A stretch of DNA of 64,000 nucleotides. It comes from Candidatus Krumholzibacteriota bacterium. Lineage in GTDB: Bacteria > Krumholzibacteriota > Krumholzibacteriia > JAJRXK01. Under the pieces are notes generated by a model. The model had not been told where the DNA came from and did no database searches. It worked only from the letters and a program-made list of their open reading frames with translations. The stretch covers positions 210,929-274,928 of the forward strand of contig JAJDAC010000017.1 in assembly GCA_029262065.1 (NCBI GenBank), read 5' to 3'. Below, piece after piece: positions 53,353 through 61,407 of this stretch; position 1 is the stretch's first letter; each line of letters starts with the position of its first letter. Position numbers and translations under genes: made by a program.

Positions 53353-54281
53353 CAGTCGCGCAGCTCCCGGCCGGTGAGTTTGATGAACAGGTCTTCCAGG
53401 TTGGGTTGCTTCACGCTTACGTCGTCCAGCTGGAGCTTCGTGGCGAAGATCGACTCGAGCGCCTGTCCCACGCTGCTGCCATCGCGCGGCAGCGAAAGCA
53501 TTGCTTTGCCGTCGCTGACTTCAATGGTCTGGAGTCCGCGCAATTGGGACATGGCATCGGTCAACTCACCCGACGTAAAGCTACCCGACAACACGATCAG
53601 ACTTCCCTCGCCCAGCTGCGCCCGTAGTTCGGTAATGCTGCCCTGCGCCAGGATCTTCCCCTGGTCCATGATGGCCAACTCGTGACACAGCTTCTCGGCT
53701 TCTTCGAGGTAGTGCGTCGTGTACAACACGGTGTTGCCCTGCTCGACCACCCTTTCCACTACATCCAGAATCTTCTCGCGCGCCTGCGGGTCGATGCCCA
53801 CCGTGGGCTCATCCAGCAAGATGAGCTTCGGCTTGTGGATGATGCCCATGGCCAGGTTGAGTCGGCGCTTCATGCCGCCGCTGTACTGTTTTACCGGGCT
53901 CTTGGCACGATCGGTAAGGCCCACCAGCTCCAGCAACTCGGCAATGCGCGACTTCAACGACGCGCCCGACATGCCGTAGATGCCGCCCCAGAAATTCAGG
54001 TTCTCCAGCGCATTCAGGTCTTCGTAGAGGGCGATTTCCTGCGGTACCACGCCGATGCGTCGGGCCACTTCCTTGGGCTCCTTACGCACGTCGAAACCTT
54101 CGACTTCGACCTTGCCGTCGGTGGGCTTCAGCAGGCCACTGATCATGGAGATGGTGGTGGTTTTGCCCGCGCCATTGGGGCCCAGCAAACCAAAGATGCG
54201 ACCTGGACCCACCGTGAACGAGACATTGTCCACCGCCGTCAGATCGCCAAACCGACGAACGAGATTCTTGGCCTCTAGCAA
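53352..54281 (-). CDS. ABC transporter ATP-binding protein (NatA/CcmA type)
   Basis: 309-residue ATPase with all motifs: Walker A GPNGAGKTTTI, Q-loop VVPQEIALYEDL, signature YSGGMKRRLNLAMG, Walker B LILLDEPTVGID and the H-loop His in TTHYLEEAEKL. A ~80-residue C-terminal extension with SVGQALESIFATKLQLDDVSVKQPNLEDLFIKLTG is typical of drug/Na+ exporter ATPases (DrrA/NatA-like DUF4162). It is first in the operon; stop and start codons overlap by one base with the next gene. It powers the two ABC-2 permeases. Confidence 0.95.
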   Translation of the reverse strand: MLEAKNLVRRFGDLTAVDNVSFTVGPGRIFGLLGPNGAGKTTTISMISGLLKPTDGKVEVEGFDVRKEPKEVARRIGVVPQEIALYEDLNALENLNFWGGIYGMSGASLKSRIAELLELVGLTDRAKSPVKQYSGGMKRRLNLAMGIIHKPKLILLDEPTVGIDPQAREKILDVVERVVEQGNTVLYTTHYLEEAEKLCHELAIMDQGKILAQGSITELRAQLGEGSLIVLSGSFTSGELTDAMSQLRGLQTIEVSDGKAMLSLPRDGSSVGQALESIFATKLQLDDVSVKQPNLEDLFIKLTGRELRD

Positions 54282-54418
54282 CGGAAACCTCGGGGAAGCG
54301 AGTAGGGGGCAGTAGCTATATATAAGGTTGGTACGCGGGACCGTCTACGGAGGATTCTGGTGTATACTGCCGCCGCACGCACCCCTTTTGCTTCCCGCGG
54401 GAAGCCAGCCGTAAGGAA

Positions 54419-55405
54419 ATGAACGTGAAACGATGCTCCATGCCCTCGGTGGTTCTACGAAACCTACCCCCACTTGGGTTGCGCGGATTCGCATTGGCCC
54501 CACTGTTGGCCTTGACGCTGGTCGCAACCCCAAGAGCAGAAGCTGCCGAACCCTTCTTGTGGATGATCGAGGGCGACCAGCCGGCATTCCTGTACGGGAC
54601 CATCCACCTTCCCGACGACCGTCTGCGCGACCTCCCCGAGGTGGTGCAGCACGCCTTCGACGCCCTGGATGTCTTCTACGCCGAGATCCCCATGACGCAG
54701 GGCGCCCAGATGAAAGCCATGATGGGACTCATGCACGATGAATCGTTGAAGGAGATCCTTCCCGAAGATCTATACGCACGCTGCGAAACGATCTTCTCGT
54801 CCAAGGGCCTTCCCATAGAAATGGTCGATCGTTTCCGCATCATTGCCGTAGCCGTGCAGATCTCGTTGCTCGACTACGTACAAGACCTCATGGCCGGTGA
54901 CGCGTTGGACATGTTCCTGTACGAAACCGCCGAATCCAACGGCAAGGAAGTGTCCTCGCTGGAGACGGTCGAGGAACAGATAGCCGCCTTCACCTCGTTC
55001 ACGCGCGAAGAGGAAATAACCCTGCTGCGCAAGACGCTGGACGACCTGGACGCGGCGAACGACGAAGACACCAACCCCATGGCCGAACTACTGGAGCACT
55101 ACCTGGAAGGCGACGCCGAGGCACTCATGAAGAAGATGTTCGAGCAGTTGGACATTGAGAGTGACGTAGGCAAGAAGTTCCATGACGTGCTACTGGTGAA
55201 GCGAAACGTCGTAATGACCGATCGTATGGAAGAGGCCATGAAGGCGCGGCCCGACGCCGTGCACTTCTTCGCGGTAGGAGCCGCCCATTTCCCCGGTGAC
55301 ATCGGCATTCTCGAGCTACTGGACGAGCGAGGGTACAAAGTAAAGCGACTCACGCTCAAGGACGCCGAGCAACTCGAGGAAATGCTGGCCACCGCGGCCC
55401 ACTGA
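54419..55405 (+). CDS. TraB/GumN-family protein, exported
   Basis: 328 residues. AAGGAA precedes the ATG. A signal peptide (about 1-42, ending RAEAAE) is followed by the TraB/GumN (Tiki-like) fold. It carries FLYGTIHLPDDRL near the N-terminus and the matching FFAVGAAHFPGDIGILELL near the C-terminus, each with the conserved Gly-x-x-His metal site, around a helical middle. The characterised relative is the Tiki metalloprotease; bacterial GumN members are periplasmic and mostly uncharacterised. It is divergent from the ABC exporter operon and ends before a bidirectional terminator shared with mscL. Confidence 0.85.
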   Translation: MNVKRCSMPSVVLRNLPPLGLRGFALAPLLALTLVATPRAEAAEPFLWMIEGDQPAFLYGTIHLPDDRLRDLPEVVQHAFDALDVFYAEIPMTQGAQMKAMMGLMHDESLKEILPEDLYARCETIFSSKGLPIEMVDRFRIIAVAVQISLLDYVQDLMAGDALDMFLYETAESNGKEVSSLETVEEQIAAFTSFTREEEITLLRKTLDDLDAANDEDTNPMAELLEHYLEGDAEALMKKMFEQLDIESDVGKKFHDVLLVKRNVVMTDRMEEAMKARPDAVHFFAVGAAHFPGDIGILELLDERGYKVKRLTLKDAEQLEEMLATAAH

Positions 55406-55424
55406 AACAACTGACAGGAACGAG

Positions 55425-55458
55425 AAAGGGCGCGCGGCAATCGCCACGCGCCCTTTTT
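55425..55458. terminator. bidirectional intrinsic terminator
   Basis: Stem AAAGGGCGCG(C)GGC paired with GCC(A)CGCGCCC and flanked by A-run and T-run (TTTTT at 55454-55458). It lies between the convergent TraB/GumN and mscL genes, so it serves both. Confidence 0.85.
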
Positions 55459-55480
55459 GTTGCTCAAACCAGCCCAGAGA

Positions 55481-55936
55481 TCAGGCGGCGATCTGCGACG
55501 TGCAGTGACCGCAACGGGTCGCCTTGATGGGAATGGTCTGCAGGCACTGCGGACAATCCTTGGTAGTGGGCGCGGCGGGCGCGGCCTCTTCCTTCTTCTT
55601 GGCCGAGTTCATACTCTTCACCAGCATGAACACCGCGAACGCAACGATGATGAAGCTGATGACGTTGTTGATGAACACACCGTAGTTCAACGTGACGGCG
55701 CCAGCGGCCTGAGCATCGGCCAGCGAAGCGTAGGGACCCGCGACTTCGGATCCTTGCTTCAGGAGGGCGAACATGTTCGAGAAGTCGACGCCACCCAGGG
55801 CAAGACCAACGGGTGGCATGATGACATCACCTACCATGCTCTTCACGATGGTGCCAAACGCACCACCAATGATGATACCCACGGCCATGTCCACCACGTT
55901 GCCCTTCATGGCAAACTCTTTGAATTCCTTAAGCAT
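55481..55936 (-). CDS. mscL: large-conductance mechanosensitive channel MscL with C-terminal CxxC tail
   Basis: 151 residues from the ATG at 55936, for which GGAGG lies ten bases upstream; an ATG six codons earlier overlaps that site. MscL features are complete: [35 protein letters not shown] for helix 1 with the pore Gly residues, a periplasmic loop, and helix 2 [20 protein letters not shown]. Beyond the usual helical bundle the protein ends in CPQC...CGHC, a rubredoxin/zinc-ribbon-like knuckle. It is an osmotic emergency valve; the cytoplasmic tail might bind zinc or sense redox, which is inference. Convergent with the TraB/GumN gene. Confidence 0.95.
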   Translation of the reverse strand: MLKEFKEFAMKGNVVDMAVGIIIGGAFGTIVKSMVGDVIMPPVGLALGGVDFSNMFALLKQGSEVAGPYASLADAQAAGAVTLNYGVFINNVISFIIVAFAVFMLVKSMNSAKKKEEAAPAAPTTKDCPQCLQTIPIKATRCGHCTSQIAA

Positions 55937-56124
55937 TACGAAAAATACCTCCATAGACCGCGCAAATGGGTCGTGGAACCTTCCCTCGACGAATCACCCC
56001 GTGAACTTGGCCAGTTGGGGTCTGTGCTCCGTCGCAAGTCGAGGTAGGGTCGATCTTGGCCGCGGGAAGGAATACGGCAGGTCCGCGGCTTTTGCAAGGC
56101 AGGAGTTTGGTCGTGGTCAATAAT

Positions 56125-56149
56125 CTACCGCCAGGGAATCCCCCGGTAG
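56125..56149 (-). terminator. weak hairpin after carB
   Basis: CTACCG...CGGTAG with an inner GGG/CCC pairing just past the carB stop. On the minus strand it is followed by ATTATTG, a poor T-run, so termination is uncertain. Confidence 0.35.
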
Positions 56150-56150
56150 C

Positions 56151-59100
56151 CTAGTACTCAGACCAGCTCTTGATCTCCAGGTCGTCGATCTGTTTGCCCG
56201 AGAGAGCCTCGGCGAAACGCTGGGCCAGCTGGATGTTCGTAATGAGCGGTACGCCGTGGTCCACCGCGGCTCGACGAATCATGTAATCGTTGGTCAGCTC
56301 TTCTTCGGACGCATCCTTGGGTATGTTGACCACCAGGTCGATGTGACCGTCGCGAATCAGATCCAGGGCGTTGGGCGAGGTCTCCTGCAACGGCCAGTGC
56401 ACGGGGTTCACGGTGATCATGGCGTCTTCCATGAAGGCGGCCGTGCCCTTGGTGCCAAAGAACTCGACCCCCGCCGCGGCCAGGCTTCGCGCGCTATCCA
56501 GAAACGCTGCCTTCGCCGCCAAGGGTCCGGTGCTCAGCAACACGCGCCGCACGGGCATCTTGAACCCAACCGACAACATCGACTTCAGGAATGCGTCGTC
56601 GAAGTCGTCACCGATACAGGCGACTTCACCGGTCGAGGCCATCTCCACGCCCAGAATGGGATCGACTCCTTCGAGCCGCGTGAATGAAAAATGCGGCGCC
56701 TTCACACCCACGTGATCCAGTTCGAACATGGACAGATCGACCCGCTCCAGGGGCTGGCCTAGGATGGCCTTGGTAGCCATCTCGATGAAATTGACCTTGA
56801 AGATCTTCGAGGCGAAGGGGAACGACCGACTCGCGCGAAGGTTGCACTCGATCACCATGACGCGGTTGTTCCGCGCCAGGAACTGCATGTTGAACGGGCC
56901 ATTGATGTTCAGGGCCCGCGCGATCTTGGCGCCGATCTTCCGCGCGCGACGCGTGGTCTCCACGTAGATGCGTTGGGGCGGCAACACCAGCGTGGCGTCG
57001 CCCGAATGCACGCCGGCGTTCTCCACGTGTTCGGAAATCGCGTGCACCACGATCTCGCCATCACGGGCCACGGCGTCCAACTCGATTTCCTTGGCCCCGG
57101 TGATGAATTGACTGATCACCGTGGGATGGTCGGGCGAAACCTCGGCCGCGCGGCCCAAAACGGCCAGCAAAGCTTCGTGGCTTTCGGCCACCGCCATGGC
57201 CGCGCCTGAAAGCACGTACGAAGGGCGCACCAGCACGGGATAGCCTACGTCATCGGCGAAGGCTTCCGCCGCTTCGATGGTAGTCACCTCGATCCACGCC
57301 GGCTGGTCCACTCCCAGTTCGTCGCATAGGGCCGAGAACTTGTGCCGGTCTTCCGCCATATCAATGAATTCGGGCGCGGTGCCCAGGACCTGCAGATCGG
57401 CCTCGGAACAACGCAGCGCCAGCGTGTTGGGAGTCTGCCCGCCCATGGATACGATGATGCCGCGGGGATTTTCCTTTTCGTAGATCTCGCGCAGGGCCTC
57501 GAATGTTATTTCTTCGAAATAGAGTCGGTCACATTCGTCGTAGTCGGTGCTGACCGTCTCGGGGTTGCAGTTCAACATGATGGTGGGCAATCCCATGGAC
57601 CGAACCGTGCGAACGGTGTTTACGCAACACCAGTCGAACTCCACCGAACTGCCAATGCGATACGCACCCGGACCCAGCACCATTACGGCCCCGGGTTGTC
57701 CGAAGTCCACGTCGTTCTCGTCGCCGTGGTACGTCAGGTATAGATAGTTCGTCCGCGCCGGATACTCGGCGGCGAGTGTATCGATCTGCTTCACCACCGG
57801 AACCACGCCCGCCGCCACGCGCAGGGCGCGCACTTCGTGGTCGGTGCGATTGGTGAAAGATCCGATCTGCGCGTCGGAAAACCCAGCCTGCTTCAGAGTT
57901 CGCAGCCTGGTCTCGGAGACACTGCCTGGGTTTGCCTGCAGCTCGGCGGCCAGCTGCACGATGCGATGCACGCGCGCCAGGAACCAGTGGTCGATACGCG
58001 TGAGTTCGTGTACTTCGTCCACGGTCATGCCCTGCTCGAAAGCCTGGGCCAAGGCAAAGGCCCGGCGATCGGTGGGCTCGCTCAACTCCGTACGCAGATC
58101 CTTGAATTCCAGCGTGGGATCGATGACGCCTTCGGCGCCGATATCGAGCATGCGAAGCGCCTTCTGGAACGACTCCTCGAAGCTGCGGCCAATGGCCATG
58201 ACCTCGCCCACCGACTTCATGCCCGAGCCCAGCCGCGACGACACCCGCCGGAATTTCTTCAGGTCCCAACGCGGAATCTTGGTAACCACGTAATCCAGAG
58301 CTGGTTCGAAACAGGCCTGGGTTACCGCGGTGACCTTGTTGGCGATGTCGGTCAGCGAATAACCCAACGCCAGCTTGGCCGCCACGAACGCCAATGGGTA
58401 ACCTGTGGCCTTCGAGGCCAGAGCCGAGCTGCGCGAAAGGCGCGCGTTCACCTCGATGATGCGGTAGTCCTCGCTGTGGCGGTGCAAGGCGTATTGGATG
58501 TTGCACTCCCCCACGATTCCCAGGTGCCGAATGGTGCGAATGGCCACCTCGCGCAGCATGTGGTATTCGCGATTGGTCAGGGTCTGGCTGGGCGCCACCA
58601 CGATCGACTCACCGGTGTGGATGCCCATGGGGTCGAAATTTTCCATATTGCACACGGTCACACAGTTGTCGAACGCGTCGCGCACGACCTCGTACTCCAC
58701 TTCCTTCCAGCCGTGGAGCGACTCTTCAATGAGCACCTGAGGGGCATGGGCAAAGGCCGCCGCGGCTCGCTCGCGCAGTTCATCGGGGGTCTGACAGATT
58801 CCCGACCCCAGACCGCCCAGCGCGTAGGCCGCACGCAACATCAGTGGATAGCCGATGTCTTCGGCCGCCTCCATGACTTCATCGAGAGTGGATACGGCGT
58901 GGGCGCGCGCGGTCTTCACGCCGATCTCGCTCAGACGTTCGTTGAAACGCCCACGATCTTCGGTGTCGTGAATGGTCGCCACGTCGGTGCCCAGCACGCG
59001 CACGCCGTGCCTCTCCAGCGCGCCGCTCTCGTCCAACGCCACACCACAGTTCAGCGCCGTCTGTCCGCCGAAACTCAGAAGGATGGCATCAGGTTTCTCT

Positions 59101-59348
59101 TTCTCTATGACCTTCTCGACGAAAAAAGGCGTCACCGGCAAGAAGTACACTTCGTCGGCCAGGTGCTCGGAGGTCTGGATCGTGGCGATGTTGGGATTCA
59201 CCAACACGGTACGAATCCCCTCTTCTTTCAGCGCCTTGATGGCCTGACTGCCCGAGTAGTCGAATTCGCCGGCCTCACCGATCTTCAGCGCCGAGCTGCC
59301 CAGGATGATGACCTTCTTCGGATGCTCGGGAGCGTGATGCAGGTTCAT
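56151..59348 (-). CDS. carB: carbamoyl-phosphate synthase large subunit
   Basis: 1065 residues, the full family length. Two homologous ATP-grasp halves are visible: first VIILGSSALKIGEAGEFDYSG, AAYALGGLGSG and GIHTGESIVVAPSQTL; second VMVLGPGAYRIGSSVEFDW, RPSYVLSGAAM and GVHSGDATLVLPPQ. An MGS-like allosteric domain follows (about 925-1065: AAAGVEFFGTKGTAAF). It makes carbamoyl phosphate from bicarbonate, ATP and the ammonia delivered by CarA, for pyrimidines and arginine. The N-terminus (HAPEHPKKVIILGSS) is extended relative to E. coli and resembles Bacteroidetes/eukaryote-type enzymes. Its start overlaps the carA stop by four bases. Confidence 0.97.
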   Translation of the reverse strand: MNLHHAPEHPKKVIILGSSALKIGEAGEFDYSGSQAIKALKEEGIRTVLVNPNIATIQTSEHLADEVYFLPVTPFFVEKVIEKEKPDAILLSFGGQTALNCGVALDESGALERHGVRVLGTDVATIHDTEDRGRFNERLSEIGVKTARAHAVSTLDEVMEAAEDIGYPLMLRAAYALGGLGSGICQTPDELRERAAAAFAHAPQVLIEESLHGWKEVEYEVVRDAFDNCVTVCNMENFDPMGIHTGESIVVAPSQTLTNREYHMLREVAIRTIRHLGIVGECNIQYALHRHSEDYRIIEVNARLSRSSALASKATGYPLAFVAAKLALGYSLTDIANKVTAVTQACFEPALDYVVTKIPRWDLKKFRRVSSRLGSGMKSVGEVMAIGRSFEESFQKALRMLDIGAEGVIDPTLEFKDLRTELSEPTDRRAFALAQAFEQGMTVDEVHELTRIDHWFLARVHRIVQLAAELQANPGSVSETRLRTLKQAGFSDAQIGSFTNRTDHEVRALRVAAGVVPVVKQIDTLAAEYPARTNYLYLTYHGDENDVDFGQPGAVMVLGPGAYRIGSSVEFDWCCVNTVRTVRSMGLPTIMLNCNPETVSTDYDECDRLYFEEITFEALREIYEKENPRGIIVSMGGQTPNTLALRCSEADLQVLGTAPEFIDMAEDRHKFSALCDELGVDQPAWIEVTTIEAAEAFADDVGYPVLVRPSYVLSGAAMAVAESHEALLAVLGRAAEVSPDHPTVISQFITGAKEIELDAVARDGEIVVHAISEHVENAGVHSGDATLVLPPQRIYVETTRRARKIGAKIARALNINGPFNMQFLARNNRVMVIECNLRASRSFPFASKIFKVNFIEMATKAILGQPLERVDLSMFELDHVGVKAPHFSFTRLEGVDPILGVEMASTGEVACIGDDFDDAFLKSMLSVGFKMPVRRVLLSTGPLAAKAAFLDSARSLAAAGVEFFGTKGTAAFMEDAMITVNPVHWPLQETSPNALDLIRDGHIDLVVNIPKDASEEELTNDYMIRRAAVDHGVPLITNIQLAQRFAEALSGKQIDDLEIKSWSEY

Positions 59349-60409
59349 TGCATGCCCTCCCTGAAGCGCCGGAACAGGAACTCGGTGTCGGTGGGTCCGG
59401 GAGTGGCCTCGGGGTGGAATTGCACGCTACGCGCGTTGATCCACTCGTGCCGAATGCCCTCGTTGGTGCGGTCGTTGGCGTTTACGAACCACTCGCGCCA
59501 TCCCTCGGGCAGGGTGGCGCCGTTCACGGCGTAGCCGTGATTCTGTGACGTCACGTAGCAGCGCCGCGTTCCCACCTCCAGGCAGGGCTGGTTCTGCGAC
59601 CGGTGGCCGAACTTCATCTTGTAGGTCTTGGCGCCCGCGGCCAGGGCCAGAATCTGGTTCCCCAGGCACACGCCAAACAGTGGAATCTTCTGCTCCAGGA
59701 CCTTGCGGGTATTGGCCACGGTGGCCTCGGCCATGGTGGGGTTGCCGGGCCCGTTCGACAGGAACACGCCGTCGAACTCTTCGTTGAAGAAGTCATAGTC
59801 CCACGGCACCCGCAGCACGCGGGTGCCCGCGGCCACCAGGCCGCGCAGGATGCTCAGCTTGCAACCGGTATCGACCAGAACCACGCGTGGGCCGTCGCTG
59901 CCGTAGGCCACGGGCTCGGGCGGGCTGACCTCGGCCACCAGATTGGTCTGGTTGGGGTCGACCCAAGCGGACTCCTGATCGTCCACCACGATCTTGCCCA
60001 ACATGGCGCCCTTCTGACGCAAGCGCTTGGCGAGTAGTCGCGTATCGATGCCCTCGATGCCGGGCACATCCTGCTCGACCATCCACTGGTGCAGGCTACG
60101 CTTGGCCGCCCAGTGTGAAGTGTCATGGGAGAGGGTCGAGACCACGATGCCCGCGGTATGCACGGCGTGCGACTCGAACCACCGGGGCAGGCCCAGTTCG
60201 TCGGTTTCGTCGCCGGGAACTCCGTAGTTGCCTACGAGGGGGTAGGTGAAGACCAGCAATTGTCCACGGAACGATGGGTCGGTCATGGACTCGGGGTAAC
60301 CCACCATACCCGTACTGAAAACCATTTCTCCGGCCGTGCTGCGCGCCGCTCCAAAGGCCCGACCCGGAAACTCCGAGCCGTCTTCGAGCACCAGCGTTGC
60401 CTTGGACAA
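59345..60409 (-). CDS. carA: carbamoyl-phosphate synthase small (glutaminase) subunit
   Basis: 354 residues from a TTG start with GGAGG nine bases upstream. The N-terminal CarA domain (ATLVLEDGSEFPGRAFG; TGMVGYPESMTDPSF) is followed by a class I glutamine amidotransferase domain. This holds SNGPGNPTM, the nucleophile Cys in FGVCLGNQILALA and the His-Glu pair in FHPEATPGP. It hydrolyses glutamine and channels ammonia to CarB. It is transcribed with carB in the order carA-carB with an ATGA overlap. The 194-base region upstream is shared with a divergent DUF481-like gene; no attenuator or arginine-box is recognisable by eye. Confidence 0.96.
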   Translation of the reverse strand: MSKATLVLEDGSEFPGRAFGAARSTAGEMVFSTGMVGYPESMTDPSFRGQLLVFTYPLVGNYGVPGDETDELGLPRWFESHAVHTAGIVVSTLSHDTSHWAAKRSLHQWMVEQDVPGIEGIDTRLLAKRLRQKGAMLGKIVVDDQESAWVDPNQTNLVAEVSPPEPVAYGSDGPRVVLVDTGCKLSILRGLVAAGTRVLRVPWDYDFFNEEFDGVFLSNGPGNPTMAEATVANTRKVLEQKIPLFGVCLGNQILALAAGAKTYKMKFGHRSQNQPCLEVGTRRCYVTSQNHGYAVNGATLPEGWREWFVNANDRTNEGIRHEWINARSVQFHPEATPGPTDTEFLFRRFREGMQ

Positions 60410-60603
60410 CGGTTGAAACCTCCGTACGCGTGTCGATCAAAACGACTGGAAGGTAGCAGGCAGCGGCGAACTTGAACACCCTGCGCCCAAGATTTCCCGC
60501 GCGGCGGCGGCCGATTTCCGCCAAGGCCCACAATAGCATTGCATTAGCCTCGCACTGCCGATAAACCGAATCGGACGTTCTCCACCCGAGCCCAAGGACC
60601 ACC

Positions 60604-61380
60604 GTGATCCGGCGACCAACGCTACTCGTGGCGGCGACCACCATCGCTGCGCTCAGCCTGGTTGCGGTCCCCCGTGAACGGGCCGAGGCCGCCATCATCA
60701 ACACGCTACGCGGGTTCGACGAAACCACCCTGGGCTGGTCGGGCGAGGTGGAGGCTTCCTTTTCGAACAGTGGTGGCAACACCGAGGTTCTGGCGCTGGC
60801 CGGCGCGGCCCGCATCCAGTGGCAGAGCGATCGCGACCGCGTGCGCCTTCTGGGCGGCATATCGCGTCTGACCAACGACGGGAATACGCTGGCCGAGGAC
60901 ACTACCGGCCACCTGCGCCACAATCGGCAACTGACACCCTGGCTCTACACCCTGGCCTTCGCCCAAGTGCAGCAGAACCCGTTTCAGAGGCTGGCATCTC
61001 GCACCCTGCTGGGCTTGGGTGCGCGCCTGGACCTGGTCCACCGGGACAACGCGCGCGTCTCGGTAGGCCTGGCCCACATGGTGGAGTTCGAACGCATCGA
61101 AGACCTGGGAGGCTCCGCTACCTCGCATCGGCTCTCGAGCTTCCTGGTTGCAAACGCCCCGCTTCGCGAGGGGCTCGAAGTGGAAGCCACGGTATTCGCG
61201 CAACCGCGCTGGCAGGATTTCAACGACCTACGCGCCGTGGCCAGCGGCGCCTTGCGCGTGGACCTGACCAAACGGTTGAAGCTGGTGGTGGGCGCCTCGC
61301 TACAACACGATGCGCGCCCGCCCGAGGGCGTGAAGGAAACCGACTGGTCGACACGAACGGGTCTGAGTTTCGACTTGTGA
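60604..61380 (+). CDS. exported DUF481-like beta-barrel protein
   Basis: 258 residues from a GTG with AAGGA upstream. A signal peptide (about 1-29, ending RAEAA) is followed by alternating amphipathic strands: GWSGEVEASFSNSGGNTEVLAL, ARIQWQSDRDRVRLLGGI, RHNRQLTPWLYTLAFAQ, LLGLGARLDLVHRD, and a final strand ending in an aromatic-type TRTGLSFDL. This matches YdiY/DUF481-type 'salt-induced' outer-membrane barrels of Gram-negative bacteria. The role is unknown; it is likely a small outer-membrane barrel. Divergent from carA and convergent with the beta-helix gene. Confidence 0.72.
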   Translation: MIRRPTLLVAATTIAALSLVAVPRERAEAAIINTLRGFDETTLGWSGEVEASFSNSGGNTEVLALAGAARIQWQSDRDRVRLLGGISRLTNDGNTLAEDTTGHLRHNRQLTPWLYTLAFAQVQQNPFQRLASRTLLGLGARLDLVHRDNARVSVGLAHMVEFERIEDLGGSATSHRLSSFLVANAPLREGLEVEATVFAQPRWQDFNDLRAVASGALRVDLTKRLKLVVGASLQHDARPPEGVKETDWSTRTGLSFDL

Positions 61381-61407
61381 CCGATGCGGACGAGAGCGGC
61401 GGGCGGG

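Noticed and set aside
57837..59534. 565-codon plus-strand frame opposite carB
   Set aside because: carB is full-length with all motifs on the minus strand; the opposite frame has no domain and is a composition shadow.
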